39,159 nt of DNA from DASYPQ01 sp046155895 (GCA_046155895.1 JBJXFB010000047.1:1-39159), one strand, 5' to 3'; shown: positions 18,909 to 26,745, counted from the stretch's first letter. Numbers and translations are program-made. The notes: a model not told the origin generated them from the letters alone.

Positions 18909-20450
18909 TTGGCCATCGTCGTCTCGCACATCGCGCCCGGTTTCGAGGCGCTCTCGAAGCAGGTGCTGCGTCAGGCGAAGCTCGCGGACCTGCTCGAGCT
19001 GCGCCTCGACCTCCTCATGAGCGCGGAGGGGAACCCGGGAGAAGCGAAGCTGCGCACGCTGATCCGCGACGCGCGCAAACCCGTGATCGTCTCCTGTCCG
19101 GGTCCCGAGGCGTTCGGGAACTTCCAGGGCGACGACGAGACGCGTCTCGACCTCCTGCGGACGGCCGCGCGTGCCGGCGCGGCGTTCGTCGACGTGGACT
19201 GGCGCCTGTCGCTCGCGCTCGGAGAAGTCCGCGGCGACGGGAAATGCCACCGCATCGTCTCGCGCCACGAGCCCGAGGGCACGCCGGAAGACCTCGGCGG
19301 GATCCTCGCGGAGGTCGAGCGCGTTCTCTACGAGGGCGACCTCGTGAAGCTCGTCGCGCACGCGCACCGCTGCGCGGACGGCCTGCGCATGCTGCGCTTC
19401 GTCCGCGAGCGCGGCGGCGGGATGATCGGCTTCTCGAGCGGCGAAGCCGGGAGCTTCACGCGCGTCCTCGCGCCGATCTTCGGCTCGCCCTTCACCTACG
19501 CCGCGCCGGCGGTGATGCCCGGGATGCCCGAGCCGCCGCTCACGGCGCCCGGCCAGATCCGCGTGAACGATCTGCGGGCGCTGCTGCCGCCGACGGGCCT
19601 CTCGGACGGCACCGCGATCTTCGGCGTGGTCGGGAATCCGGCGCGTCACTCGTGGTCTCCGCGCGTGCTCGGGATGGCGTTGAAGGCGGGCCGGCTCGAC
19701 GCCGTGTACGTCGCGTTCGAGCCCGAGGACTTCGGCGCGTTCCTCGATCTCGCGAGCGACGAGAACTTCCGCGGCTTCAGCGTGACGGCGCCGTTCAAGG
19801 AGGAGGCGTGGAAGCGCGCCTCGCACCGCGACGCCGCGAGCGAGGCGACGCACGCGGTCAACACGCTCGTCCGGGCGGGGAACGAATGGCAGGGGAGCAA
19901 CACGGACGTGGGCGCCGTCGCGGATGTGCTCGACCGCGCGTTCCGCTTGCACGCGCAGCTCCCGGGCCGGCCGCCGTCGCTCGTCGCGTCGAGGACGCTC
20001 GTGCTGGGGACCGGCGGAGGCGCGCGAGCGGTGCTGCAGGCCGTGCGCGACCGCGGCGGCCGCGCGACGGTGGCGGGACGCGACGCCAAGAAGGCCGCGA
20101 AGGTCGCGAGTGAGATGGGCGCCGCGTCGTGCGCGTGGGACGAGATCCCGCGCGTCGAGTACGACGTGCTCGCGCACTGCACGCCCGTCGGCTCGCTGGC
20201 GGACCCGGGGCGATCTCCGATCCCCGCGGAGTGGATCCGCGAGGGAACGCTCGTGCTCGACGCGGTGTACAGGCCGCTCAAGACGCCGCTGCTCCAGGAA
20301 GCCAAGAAACGCGGCTGCACGCCCGTTCCCGGCGGCGAGTGGTTCGTCCGGCAGGCGCAGGCGCAGTTCAAGATCTTCACGGGGCAGGACGCGGACGAGG
20401 CGCTCGTGCGCGCCGCGTTCGCGAACGCGCTGGCGGCCGAGACGAAGTAG
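18909..20450 (+). CDS. aroDE: Fused type I 3-dehydroquinate dehydratase / shikimate dehydrogenase
   Basis: The protein has 513 residues from a TTG at 18909 preceded by AGCAGGA. This is the only suitable start between the previous stop (18885) and the first conserved residues. The N-terminal domain (1-225) is type I dehydroquinase: ELRLD (30-34), catalytic His120 in SRHEPEGTP, and Schiff-base Lys147 in LVKLVAHAH. The C-terminal domain (236-513) is shikimate dehydrogenase: GVVGNPARHSWSP (239-251), catalytic Lys297 in SVTAPFKEEA, AVNTLV, NTD (331-333), the NADP loop LGTGGGAR (366-373) and VLDAVYRPLKTPLL. Together they convert 3-dehydroquinate to shikimate through dehydroshikimate. The same fusion occurs in plants and planctomycetes. 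aroK, the next pathway step, follows after 33 bp. Confidence 0.95.
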   Translation: MAIVVSHIAPGFEALSKQVLRQAKLADLLELRLDLLMSAEGNPGEAKLRTLIRDARKPVIVSCPGPEAFGNFQGDDETRLDLLRTAARAGAAFVDVDWRLSLALGEVRGDGKCHRIVSRHEPEGTPEDLGGILAEVERVLYEGDLVKLVAHAHRCADGLRMLRFVRERGGGMIGFSSGEAGSFTRVLAPIFGSPFTYAAPAVMPGMPEPPLTAPGQIRVNDLRALLPPTGLSDGTAIFGVVGNPARHSWSPRVLGMALKAGRLDAVYVAFEPEDFGAFLDLASDENFRGFSVTAPFKEEAWKRASHRDAASEATHAVNTLVRAGNEWQGSNTDVGAVADVLDRAFRLHAQLPGRPPSLVASRTLVLGTGGGARAVLQAVRDRGGRATVAGRDAKKAAKVASEMGAASCAWDEIPRVEYDVLAHCTPVGSLADPGRSPIPAEWIREGTLVLDAVYRPLKTPLLQEAKKRGCTPVPGGEWFVRQAQAQFKIFTGQDADEALVRAAFANALAAETK

Positions 20451-20483
20451 GGGAGGCCCGCGACGGACGCCTCCGGGAAGATC

Positions 20484-21014
20484 GTGGCGCTGATCGGACC
20501 CCGATGCTCGGGGAAGACGAGCGTCGGTCGCGAGCTGGCGCGGCTGCTCGCGTGGCCCTTCGTCGATCTCGACGACGAGATCGCGGCGGCGCGTGCGGCG
20601 CCCGGTGCAGGAGAGGTGCTCGCCGAAGTGGGCGAACCCGCCTTCCGCGCGCTGGAGGAGCGCCTGCTGCGAGAGAGGATCGCCCAGGGCGGCCCGGTGG
20701 TCATCGCCTGCGGCGGGGGAGTGGTGGAGAACGAGAACTCGCGGCAGGTCCTCGCCAGGCGCGCGACGTGCGTGTGGTTGCGGGTCAGTGCGACCGAGCT
20801 CGCGCGCAGGATGCGAGCCGATCCGACGATCCGACCGTCGTTGACGGGTGGGGATCCGGTGGAGGAGATCGAGACCGTGATGGCCCGACGGGAGCCTCTC
20901 TACGCCGAAGTCGCGGCGATCACGATCGACGGCCGAGGCCTGGGAATCGACGAGATCGCGGCTCGAGTGCGCTCGGATCTGGGGCGCGGCGGACTTCCAG
21001 GCTGCCGGGGTTGA
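20484..21014 (+). CDS. aroK: Shikimate kinase
   Basis: The protein has 176 residues from a GTG, the only usable start after the aroDE stop. Walker A is GPRCSGKTSVG (5-15), the shikimate-binding aspartates are in VDLDDEI (27-33), and the glycine motif is ACGGGVV (75-81). The LID region reads RMRADPTIRPSL. It phosphorylates shikimate with ATP, directly after the step made by the upstream aroDE fusion. The N-terminus is about four residues shorter than usual before Walker A. An initiator tRNA gene begins 36 bp downstream. Confidence 0.92.
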   Translation: MALIGPRCSGKTSVGRELARLLAWPFVDLDDEIAAARAAPGAGEVLAEVGEPAFRALEERLLRERIAQGGPVVIACGGGVVENENSRQVLARRATCVWLRVSATELARRMRADPTIRPSLTGGDPVEEIETVMARREPLYAEVAAITIDGRGLGIDEIAARVRSDLGRGGLPGCRG

Positions 21015-21050
21015 TCTTCGCCCCGCGAGAGTCCAGAATGGGCGACGGAT

Positions 21051-21127
21051 CGCGGGGTGGAGCAGTCTGGCAGCTCGTCGGGCTCATAACCCGGAGGTCG
21101 CAGGTTCGAATCCTGCCCCCGCTACCA
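21051..21127 (+). tRNA. Initiator tRNA-Met (CAT anticodon)
   Basis: The 77 nt fold as a complete tRNA with encoded CCA end. The anticodon CAT is flanked by the three G-C pairs GGG/CCC that mark initiator tRNAs. D-loop sequence AGCAGTCTGGCAGCTCG and T-arm GGTTCGAATCC are present. The acceptor pairs GCGGGG with CCCCGC, and position 1 (C) is opposed by T at 72. This is an unpaired 1-72 as expected for an initiator, although many have C-A. It is co-directional with aroK 36 bp upstream. Confidence 0.97.
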
Positions 21128-21131
21128 TACA

Positions 21132-21167
21132 CAGGAGAGGATTCGGCGGAAGCCGAGTCCTCTCCTG
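21132..21167 (+). terminator. Strong hairpin after the initiator tRNA
   Basis: A 16-bp stem (21132-21147 with 21152-21167, a single T-G pair) closes a GGAA tetraloop 4 bp after the tRNA CCA end. No T-run follows, so it is either an atypical terminator or a 3' processing/stability element. A smaller hairpin TGGCCT-CTGC-AGGCCA (21221-21236) lies between it and the end of the leftward hydrolase remnant and may serve that side. Confidence 0.65.
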
Positions 21168-21287
21168 CACTTCGGGAAGACACCCTGCGGTGTAACGAGG
21201 CTTCTTCCGCTTCGACCTGCTGGCCTCTGCAGGCCATCTCTCGGCGGGAGACCCCGGTGCCTCCAGCGCGCGGACGTCGGCCTCCGG

Positions 21288-21668
21288 TCAGCGCCGGAAG
21301 CGCGGCGCCGGGAGCACGGCCGTCTGGCTCTCGACCGGCTTGCCCGCCAGGAAGTCGAGGAGCAGGGCGCGGAACTCGGGCGACATCATCTCGACCGGCT
21401 CGTGCCCGGCGTTCCTCGCGATCACATGGACGCCCTTCACCAGTCCGGCGCGGATCTCGTCGGCGTTCTCCGGCGGCGTGCGCGCGTCGAGGTCGCCGCT
21501 GACCAAGAGTACGGGCACGTCGCTCCGGAGCGGAGCGCGGAAGGCGTCGCCGAGCCTGGAAGCCCCGCACGGCGCGCACGCGTCCGGGTACGGCACGTTC
21601 ACCGCGTCGCCGAGCGTACTCCACTCTCCGCGGGTCATGGCCAGAACGGCCGCGGGGACGCCGCGCAC
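21288..21668 (-). pseudogene. C-terminal remnant of an alpha/beta hydrolase (TAP-like domain)
   Basis: Only about 126 codons remain. They carry the end of a serine hydrolase: VPVLLVSGDLDARTPPENA holds the catalytic aspartate and ARNAGHEP the catalytic histidine. The oxyanion region and the nucleophile-serine elbow (GxSxG), normally some 200 or more residues upstream, are absent. A TAG lies three codons before the first possible start (GTG 21668), and the lipoprotein gene ends only 21 bp further on, leaving no room for the missing part. This points to deletion of the 5' part, with the join near 21670-21689. It could still be expressed as a small protein but cannot be a complete hydrolase. Confidence 0.75.
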
Positions 21669-21689
21669 CTCGGACTAGGGTGACTGCGA

Positions 21690-22472
21690 TCAGGCGCCCT
21701 TCAGCTCGAAGCGCGAGACGGCGAACCCCGCGGACGTCAGGGCCGCCCGCACGTTGGCCTCGAGCGCGTCGCAGGGCTCCTTGAGCCAGAGTGTCGCCGT
21801 GCCGTCGTCCTGATAGACGTGGACCGCGACGACCTTGGCGACTCCGGCGAGCGCGTCCGCGACCGTCTGCGTTTCGACGACGCCGTTCATACCGGGAACC
21901 GCGACTACGTAGGTCGCGTCGAGTTTCGGCCAGGTCTTCGTCTCGAAGCCCTCGGCCGCGACTCCGCGCTTCTTCATGCTCAGGAGGAGCATTTCCCGCG
22001 CGGGAGCGGCCTCTCCGCTCACGACGACGGTCGCCCGGCCGAGGCTGTCGACCGCGACCTTGTCCGCGTTGTCCAGATCCTGGCGGAAGCCGGTCTCCAG
22101 AGTCTCGCGGACGAAGGGCTCGAACTCGTTCACGCGGAAGAGGAACGCCGTCCGCTTGGGCGCTTCGCCGACCGTGAAGCTGACGACCTGGTATCCGGCG
22201 TCGCGGATGACCTCGGTGGATTCAGGCTCGCCGAGGACGGCGCCGTCTTTCGTGGAAACCGTCGCCACCTTGCAGTCGTACTCGACACGCGCGACGCCGT
22301 CGATCTTTCCGAAGGCCTCACGGACCTTCGCATTCGCGCTTCACCCTCCGCCGGCGACACCGACCAGATAGACCTTGTCGCCTTGCGCGGACTGGCCCGC
22401 AATCGTGCTGCAGCTCATCGCGCCCGCGGAGAGCGCCAGGATCGCGGCGCCGAACTGGATGGAGATTCTCAT
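21690..22472 (-). CDS. Candidate selenoprotein: lipoprotein with three HMA-like domains, in-frame TGA at residue 44
   Basis: The reading frame starts at the ATG at 22472 (AAGGCGAG upstream) and encodes a lipoprotein-type signal ending near Cys21 (AGAMSC). It would span 260 residues if the TGA at 22341-22343 is read through. Three ferredoxin-like beta-alpha-beta-beta-alpha-beta units resemble heavy-metal-associated domains: about 33-101, 107-178 and 185-258. The first reads VGVAGGG-TGA-SANAKVREAFGKIDGV; the TGA takes the place of the second cysteine of GMxCxxC. Unit 3 keeps GM but has NGVV where CxxC belongs, and unit 2 has none of the motif. The coding character continues on both sides in one frame with no other defect. 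A SECIS-like hairpin follows the TGA. Alternatives are a nonsense mutation, or initiation at the GTG at 22268 giving 192 residues. The function is unknown; metal or redox handling in the envelope is an inference. Confidence 0.6.
22310..22330 (-). promoter_or_regulatory. SECIS-like hairpin downstream of the in-frame TGA
   Basis: In the transcript, ten nucleotides after the UGA, CGAAGGUC pairs with GGCCUUCG (8 bp, one U-G) around the 5-nt loop CGUGA. The loop begins 18 nt after the UGA, has G at its second position and lies inside the coding sequence. This matches the published general description of bacterial SECIS elements (stem-loop immediately downstream, loop about 16-37 nt away, G in the first two loop positions). 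GC-rich DNA forms hairpins easily, so this supports selenocysteine but does not prove it. Confidence 0.5.
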
Positions 22473-22996
22473 GGTCTCGCCTTCGTAGCCTTTCGTTTCG
22501 AGAGTTGGAAACGCGCCTCGAGAAGGAGCGTGGGCGTGCGTCCCCGGTCCGCCGAGTCTACCGGCACCACGCCCGTGGTCGGTCACCAACGGGTAACATC
22601 GCCAATCCTACGTGGTAGGTCGCGAGCTTCGAAGTCCGAGGTGCGAGTTCCTGAACCGGGGCCGTGTCCTTCGGATCCGCCCGAAGCGCGAACGCAGGTT
22701 GGTTTCGTATCCAGCCTGCGCCTTCGATCGTTACCTCCCGGTCTCGTCCGAACGCCGGCTCGGGGTCGCTGTCGCGCTAGCATGAGCCCCTCCTCCCCGG
22801 CGCGCGGGGCTGGCCGCGCTGGGTTCTCTCCACTCGAAGGAGTCCCTCGAAGGCAATCTCCCCATCGCCGCGTGCGTTCCCTCCCCGCACTGCCCGCTGG
22901 ACTGGCGGCCGGCCTCGTGATCGCCGTCTGTTCGGCACGCTCGGGGCGGGCTTTCCGCACGCCGACCGGCGCTGGGGGCCCAGGGTCCCGTCTAGC
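22473..22996 (-). other. 524-bp intergenic region between the response regulator and the HMA lipoprotein
   Basis: No convincing gene is seen; the open frames here lack any family feature. It should hold the terminator of the two-component operon and the promoter of the lipoprotein gene. Small symmetric elements are visible: CCTAC-GTG-GTAGG (22607-22619), the larger dyad at 22694-22719, and CTGGG-GG-CCCAG just past the response-regulator stop. No promoter hexamers could be assigned with confidence. Confidence 0.5.
22694..22719. repeat. Imperfect 26-bp dyad, possible operator
   Basis: GCAGGTTGG and CCAGCCTGC are inverted with one mismatch around TTTCGTAT. It sits about 220 bp upstream of the lipoprotein start. 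It could be an operator or part of a leader hairpin; there is no T-run. Confidence 0.3.
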
Positions 22997-24400
22997 TCAC
23001 GAGAACGCCGCGCGCTCGATGCCCAGCTGTCTCATGATCCGCTGGAACGCCGCGCGCGTGAGCCCGCAGCGTTCCGCGGCCTGCGAGATGTTCCCGCCCG
23101 TGCCCTCGAGAGAGCGCTGGATGAACTCGCGCTGGAAGCGCTCGATCGCGTGCTGCTTCGACCTCTCGTACTCCGCGGCCGCACCGGCCTCGGGCGAGCT
23201 CCAGGTGCCGGCGAGGCCCAGGTGATGGGCCAGGATGCGGTCGCCCGTGGCGACCACGACGGCGCGCTGGAGCGCGTTCTCCAACTCGCGCACGTTCCCG
23301 GGCCAATCATGGGATTCGAGCTCGCGAATGGCCTCGTCGGAAAGTTCGGGCACGCGAGCGTCGGCTGGCAGGCACAGGGCCGCGGCCTTCGCCAGGAGAT
23401 GGCGCGCGAGCGGGGCGATGTCCTTGGGACGGTCCTTGAGCCGCGGCAGCCGGATGCGGACGACGCCCAGCCGGTAGAAGAGATCGTCGCGGAACTCGCG
23501 CTTGCGGATCAGCTCCTCGAGGTCGCGGTTCGTCGCGGAGACGAGGCGGAAGTCGACCGCCACGTCGCTCGTAGCTCCCAGGGGCCGCAGTCGCTTCTCC
23601 TGCAGCACGCGCAGCAGCTTCCCCTGGAAAGGCGCCGACATCGAGGAGACCTCGTCCAGGAACACCGTGCCGCCGCGGGCCTGCACGAAGATGCCCGCGT
23701 GGTCCTTGTCCGCCCCCGTGAACGCGCCGCGCTTGTGGCCGAACAGCTCGGACTCGCGCAGCGTGTCCGGCAGCGCGGCCGCGTTCACCGCCAGGAAGGG
23801 CTTGTCCCGCACGGAGCTCTGCTCGTGGATCGCGCGCGCGACGAGCTCCTTTCCGGAGCCGCTCTCGCCCTCGATCAGGACCGGGACCGGGCTCGGCGCC
23901 ACCCTGGCGATCAGCTCCATCACGCGCAGCATCGCGGGGTCCTCGGCGACGAGGAGCGTGCCTCCCCCGGGGCGGATCGCGGGGATCGCAGCCCGCCGGG
24001 CCAGCACCTGGCGGCCGAGCCTCTCGACGAGGCGGAGCACCTCCTGGTTGTCGAAGGGCTTGGTCATGAAGTGCGCCGCTCCGTCCTGCAGGCAGGCGAC
24101 GGCGCTCTGGATGGTGCCGAAGCCGGTGATGACGACGACCACCGTCTCGGGGAGGCGGCGCTTGATCTCGAGCAGGAGCTCGGAGCCGGACATGCGCGGC
24201 ATCATCAGGTCGGTCAGGACGACGTCGGCGCCCTCCCGCGACAGGAGCTCGAGGGCCGCCTGGCCGTCCGCGGCCGCCGACACGCTCGCCCCGAGGGAGG
24301 AGATCAGCCGGCGCAGGCCCTGCCGGATGTCCGCATCGTCCTCGACGACGACGACGCGCAGCCCGTTCAGCACCCCAGGATCCACGGCGCCGCGGATCAT
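22997..24400 (-). CDS. Sigma-54-dependent response regulator (NtrC/AtoC family)
   Basis: The protein has 467 residues. The receiver domain (about 13-130) has acidic residues E20-D21-D22, phosphoacceptor D64 in VVLTDLMMP, and K114 in FMTKPF. The AAA+ domain has Walker A GESGSGKE (178-185), the sigma-54 contact loop GAFTGA (225-230) within ESELFGHKRGAFTGA, and GGTVFLDE as Walker B. The C-terminus is a Fis-type helix-turn-helix (GNISQAAERCGLTRAAFQRIMRQLGI). When phosphorylated it should bind upstream sites and open sigma-54 promoters. The ATG overlaps the kinase stop as ATGA, so the kinase at 24397-26649 is its partner. Its position behind the nar-act cluster suggests respiratory control, which is inference. 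Confidence 0.97.
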   Translation of the reverse strand: MIRGAVDPGVLNGLRVVVVEDDADIRQGLRRLISSLGASVSAAADGQAALELLSREGADVVLTDLMMPRMSGSELLLEIKRRLPETVVVVITGFGTIQSAVACLQDGAAHFMTKPFDNQEVLRLVERLGRQVLARRAAIPAIRPGGGTLLVAEDPAMLRVMELIARVAPSPVPVLIEGESGSGKELVARAIHEQSSVRDKPFLAVNAAALPDTLRESELFGHKRGAFTGADKDHAGIFVQARGGTVFLDEVSSMSAPFQGKLLRVLQEKRLRPLGATSDVAVDFRLVSATNRDLEELIRKREFRDDLFYRLGVVRIRLPRLKDRPKDIAPLARHLLAKAAALCLPADARVPELSDEAIRELESHDWPGNVRELENALQRAVVVATGDRILAHHLGLAGTWSSPEAGAAAEYERSKQHAIERFQREFIQRSLEGTGGNISQAAERCGLTRAAFQRIMRQLGIERAAFS

Positions 24401-26649
24401 ACGGCCACCTCGACGCGCCGCCGGAGCCTGACACGGAAGGTCGTCTCTCCCGGACGCGAGCCCATGAGCTCCAGTGTCCCGCCGTGCATCTCGGCGATGC
24501 GCCGCGCCGTGGGGAGCCCGAGCCCCGTGCCGGTTCCGCGCGGCTTCGTGGTGAAGAACGGACGGAAGATCTTCTCGCGGACCCCCTCGGGGATGCCGGA
24601 GCCTGTGTCGGTGATCTCCACGGCAACGTGGCTTCCATCCGGGACGACGCGCACCGCGACCGATCCGCCGTGCTCCATGGCCTGGATGGCATTGACGATC
24701 AGGTTGATGAAGATCTGCCGGATCTGCACCTCGTCGCCGCTGACCTCGACCGGCTCCTGGCCGATGTCGAGGCGCAGCTCCACCCCGGCCCGCTGGCGCA
24801 GGGGCCGCAGGAAGGTCGCCACGTCGTTCAGCGTCGCGTGGAGGTCGACGCCTTCGATCTCAGGCGTGGTGTCGGTGGCATAGTTCAGGAGCTCGCGGAT
24901 CGTGCGCTTGCAGGCCTCCGTGTTCCGCTGGATGACCGCGACGTTCTCCTGGAGCGGTGAATCGGGTGGCATCTCCACCTGCATCATCTGGTTGTACAGG
25001 TTGATCGCCGCGAGCGGGTTGTTCAGCTCGTGCGCCATCACGGCGGCGACCTCCCCGAGGACCGCCAGCCGCTCCTGGTGGATCTGGCGCTCGTCCTGGG
25101 CCACACGGTCGCTGATGTCGCGGCTGACGAGTACCCGCGCGGATCGCCCGCTCTCGTCCGGCGCGAGGCGCGTGGAGTGGATCTCGTACACGCCGCCGTC
25201 GATCTCCATCACGCACGAGCGCGGCGGCGCGTGCATCTCGAAGAGACAGTCGCGGCAGCTCGATCCGGCGTCGTCGTTCCGCTCGCAGAGGTGATGGCCG
25301 CGGGCGGCCGCGGCCTGGGATCGGATCATGTGGAGAAGGGGCTGGGCCGCGCGGTTGTGCAGCACGGGCTTCCCGTCCGAGTCGAGCACCACCAGGCCGT
25401 CCCGCATGGACCCGATCACCGCGTCCAGCCGATCGCGCTCGTGCTTGAGCTCGGCCTGGCGCCGCCTCAGGTCTTCGGCGCTCTGCTCGAGCCAGTGCGT
25501 CCGCTCCTCGACCGCGTCGGCCATGTGATTGAAGGAGCGCGCGAGGTCCCCGATCTCGTCCTCGGATTCCACTTTCACACGCGTGGCGAACTCGCCTTGC
25601 TGGATGCGGCGCGCGGCCTCGGCCAGGGCCAGGATCGGCCGCGCCAGGAAGCGCATGGGGAAGAACAGCAGGAGGCTCGCCCCCAGCGCGAGGGCGAGGC
25701 CCATGGCGAGGAACCGGCTCTGCAGCCCCTCGACCGCGGAGAGGGCCTCGTCGGCGTGGAGCTCGACGTGCGCGGACCAGTGGTTCGTGGGGACCGGGTA
25801 GCTGCGCGCGAAGATCCTCGGCACGCCCGGGCGAGCAGGGGAGGCGGGGCTCGCCGCGCTCGGCTCGTCGTCGAGCATGAGCCCGAAGCCCGAGCGGACG
25901 ATCTCCGAGTCGGCGGCCGGGCCCGAGGGAGCCGTCAGGTCGCGGCCGATCGTCACCGAACGGCCGTCCGAGTCTTCCAGGCGCAGGTCGATCCCGGGTG
26001 CGTCTCCCCGCCCGCCCGCGTCCACCGTGCGCAGCGCACCGACGATCCACATGCCGGGGTGGATCCAGGCGACCAGCCATCCGATCGGGCGTTGCCCGTC
26101 CAGGCTCTTCAGTGGCGTCGACACGGCCATGCGCAGCGGCTCACCGGGCGAGGCCGGCACGATCCAGTTCGTGGGACAGGGGCCCTCGATCTGCGCGCAC
26201 CGCCGCGCGACCTCGAGCGCGCCGGTCGCGTGACTCCCGGGGTTCGCCGGCACCGAAGCGAGCAGCCGTCCGTTCGCGGAGACCACGTCCAGACCCACGT
26301 ACGCCGGGACCAGCGGCCGCTTGTTCCTCTCGAGGTGCTCGGCCAGCTCGACGCGCAGCCGCGGCGTCGCCTGGTCCTCCGCACCGCCGAGGGCCTCGGC
26401 GTGGGCGCGGATGTAGCCGTCGGAGGCGAAGTCCTCGGCGCGGCGCGTCAGGAGCTGCAGGCTGTCGTCGAGCGCAGACGCGTAGGCCCGCGCCTGGAAC
26501 TCGAGGCGCGCCCCGATCTCGCGCTCGAGCGCGCGCTTGGCGGATCCCGACACCATGTATCCGCCCACGCCGAACGCGAGCAGGCACACGCTGAGGAACA
26601 TCAGCGCGAGCTTGTAGCGGATCGGAACCCAGTGCAGCGGATCGCGCAT
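24397..26649 (-). CDS. Membrane sensor histidine kinase with a cysteine-containing PAS domain
   Basis: The protein has 750 residues. TM1 (about 13-35) and TM2 (about 313-335) enclose a large periplasmic sensor of about 275 residues with two cysteines (151, 158). HAMP covers about 336-385 (PILALAEAARRIQQGEF). A PAS domain (about 405-515) carries Cys455-x9-Cys465-x2-Cys468-x10-Cys479. The HisKA box has His540 in MAHELNNPLAAINLY. The HATPase domain has NLIVNAIQA, DTGSGIP and GTGTGLGLP. It is the NtrB-like partner of the sigma-54 regulator directly downstream. The cysteine set could bind an Fe-S cluster or metal or form a redox switch; this is inferred from spacing alone. It starts 97 bp after the actF stop. 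Confidence 0.96.
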   Translation of the reverse strand: MRDPLHWVPIRYKLALMFLSVCLLAFGVGGYMVSGSAKRALEREIGARLEFQARAYASALDDSLQLLTRRAEDFASDGYIRAHAEALGGAEDQATPRLRVELAEHLERNKRPLVPAYVGLDVVSANGRLLASVPANPGSHATGALEVARRCAQIEGPCPTNWIVPASPGEPLRMAVSTPLKSLDGQRPIGWLVAWIHPGMWIVGALRTVDAGGRGDAPGIDLRLEDSDGRSVTIGRDLTAPSGPAADSEIVRSGFGLMLDDEPSAASPASPARPGVPRIFARSYPVPTNHWSAHVELHADEALSAVEGLQSRFLAMGLALALGASLLLFFPMRFLARPILALAEAARRIQQGEFATRVKVESEDEIGDLARSFNHMADAVEERTHWLEQSAEDLRRRQAELKHERDRLDAVIGSMRDGLVVLDSDGKPVLHNRAAQPLLHMIRSQAAAARGHHLCERNDDAGSSCRDCLFEMHAPPRSCVMEIDGGVYEIHSTRLAPDESGRSARVLVSRDISDRVAQDERQIHQERLAVLGEVAAVMAHELNNPLAAINLYNQMMQVEMPPDSPLQENVAVIQRNTEACKRTIRELLNYATDTTPEIEGVDLHATLNDVATFLRPLRQRAGVELRLDIGQEPVEVSGDEVQIRQIFINLIVNAIQAMEHGGSVAVRVVPDGSHVAVEITDTGSGIPEGVREKIFRPFFTTKPRGTGTGLGLPTARRIAEMHGGTLELMGSRPGETTFRVRLRRRVEVAV

Positions 26650-26745
26650 GCGCCTTGCTCCATCGTCGTAGCCGGCGGGCCGCCGGGCCTCTACGCGGAA
26701 GTGCGTAGAGCGGGCCGTGGCTGTGCGTAGGTCCCCGCGGGGACG
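26650..26745 (-). promoter_or_regulatory. Intergenic region between actF and the kinase with paired CTACGCAC repeats and a palindrome
   Basis: On the minus strand, directly after actF, comes GTCCCCGCGGGGAC (26744-26731, perfect 14-bp palindrome). CTACGCAC follows at 26730-26723 and again at 26708-26701, with start-to-start spacing of 22 bp, about two helical turns. The second copy is also the arm of CTACGC-N6-GCGTAG (26691-26708). The arrangement looks like a regulator-binding region for the kinase/regulator genes. The palindrome could instead be a weak terminator of the act operon. No sigma-54 GG/GC promoter element was found. Confidence 0.4.

Noticed and set aside
21051..21127. Initiator tRNA as an integration site with an adjacent island
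   Set aside because: No integrase, no repeated tRNA 3' end downstream and no phage genes; the truncated hydrolase is better explained by a local deletion.
22341..22343. Treating the TGA simply as the end of a 43-residue peptide
   Set aside because: The same frame continues with the rest of an HMA-type domain directly after it, so the 43 codons are clearly the start of a larger gene, whether read through or mutated.
22583..22960. Open frames within the 524-bp intergenic region
   Set aside because: They have no ribosome binding site, no family similarity and arginine-rich random composition.
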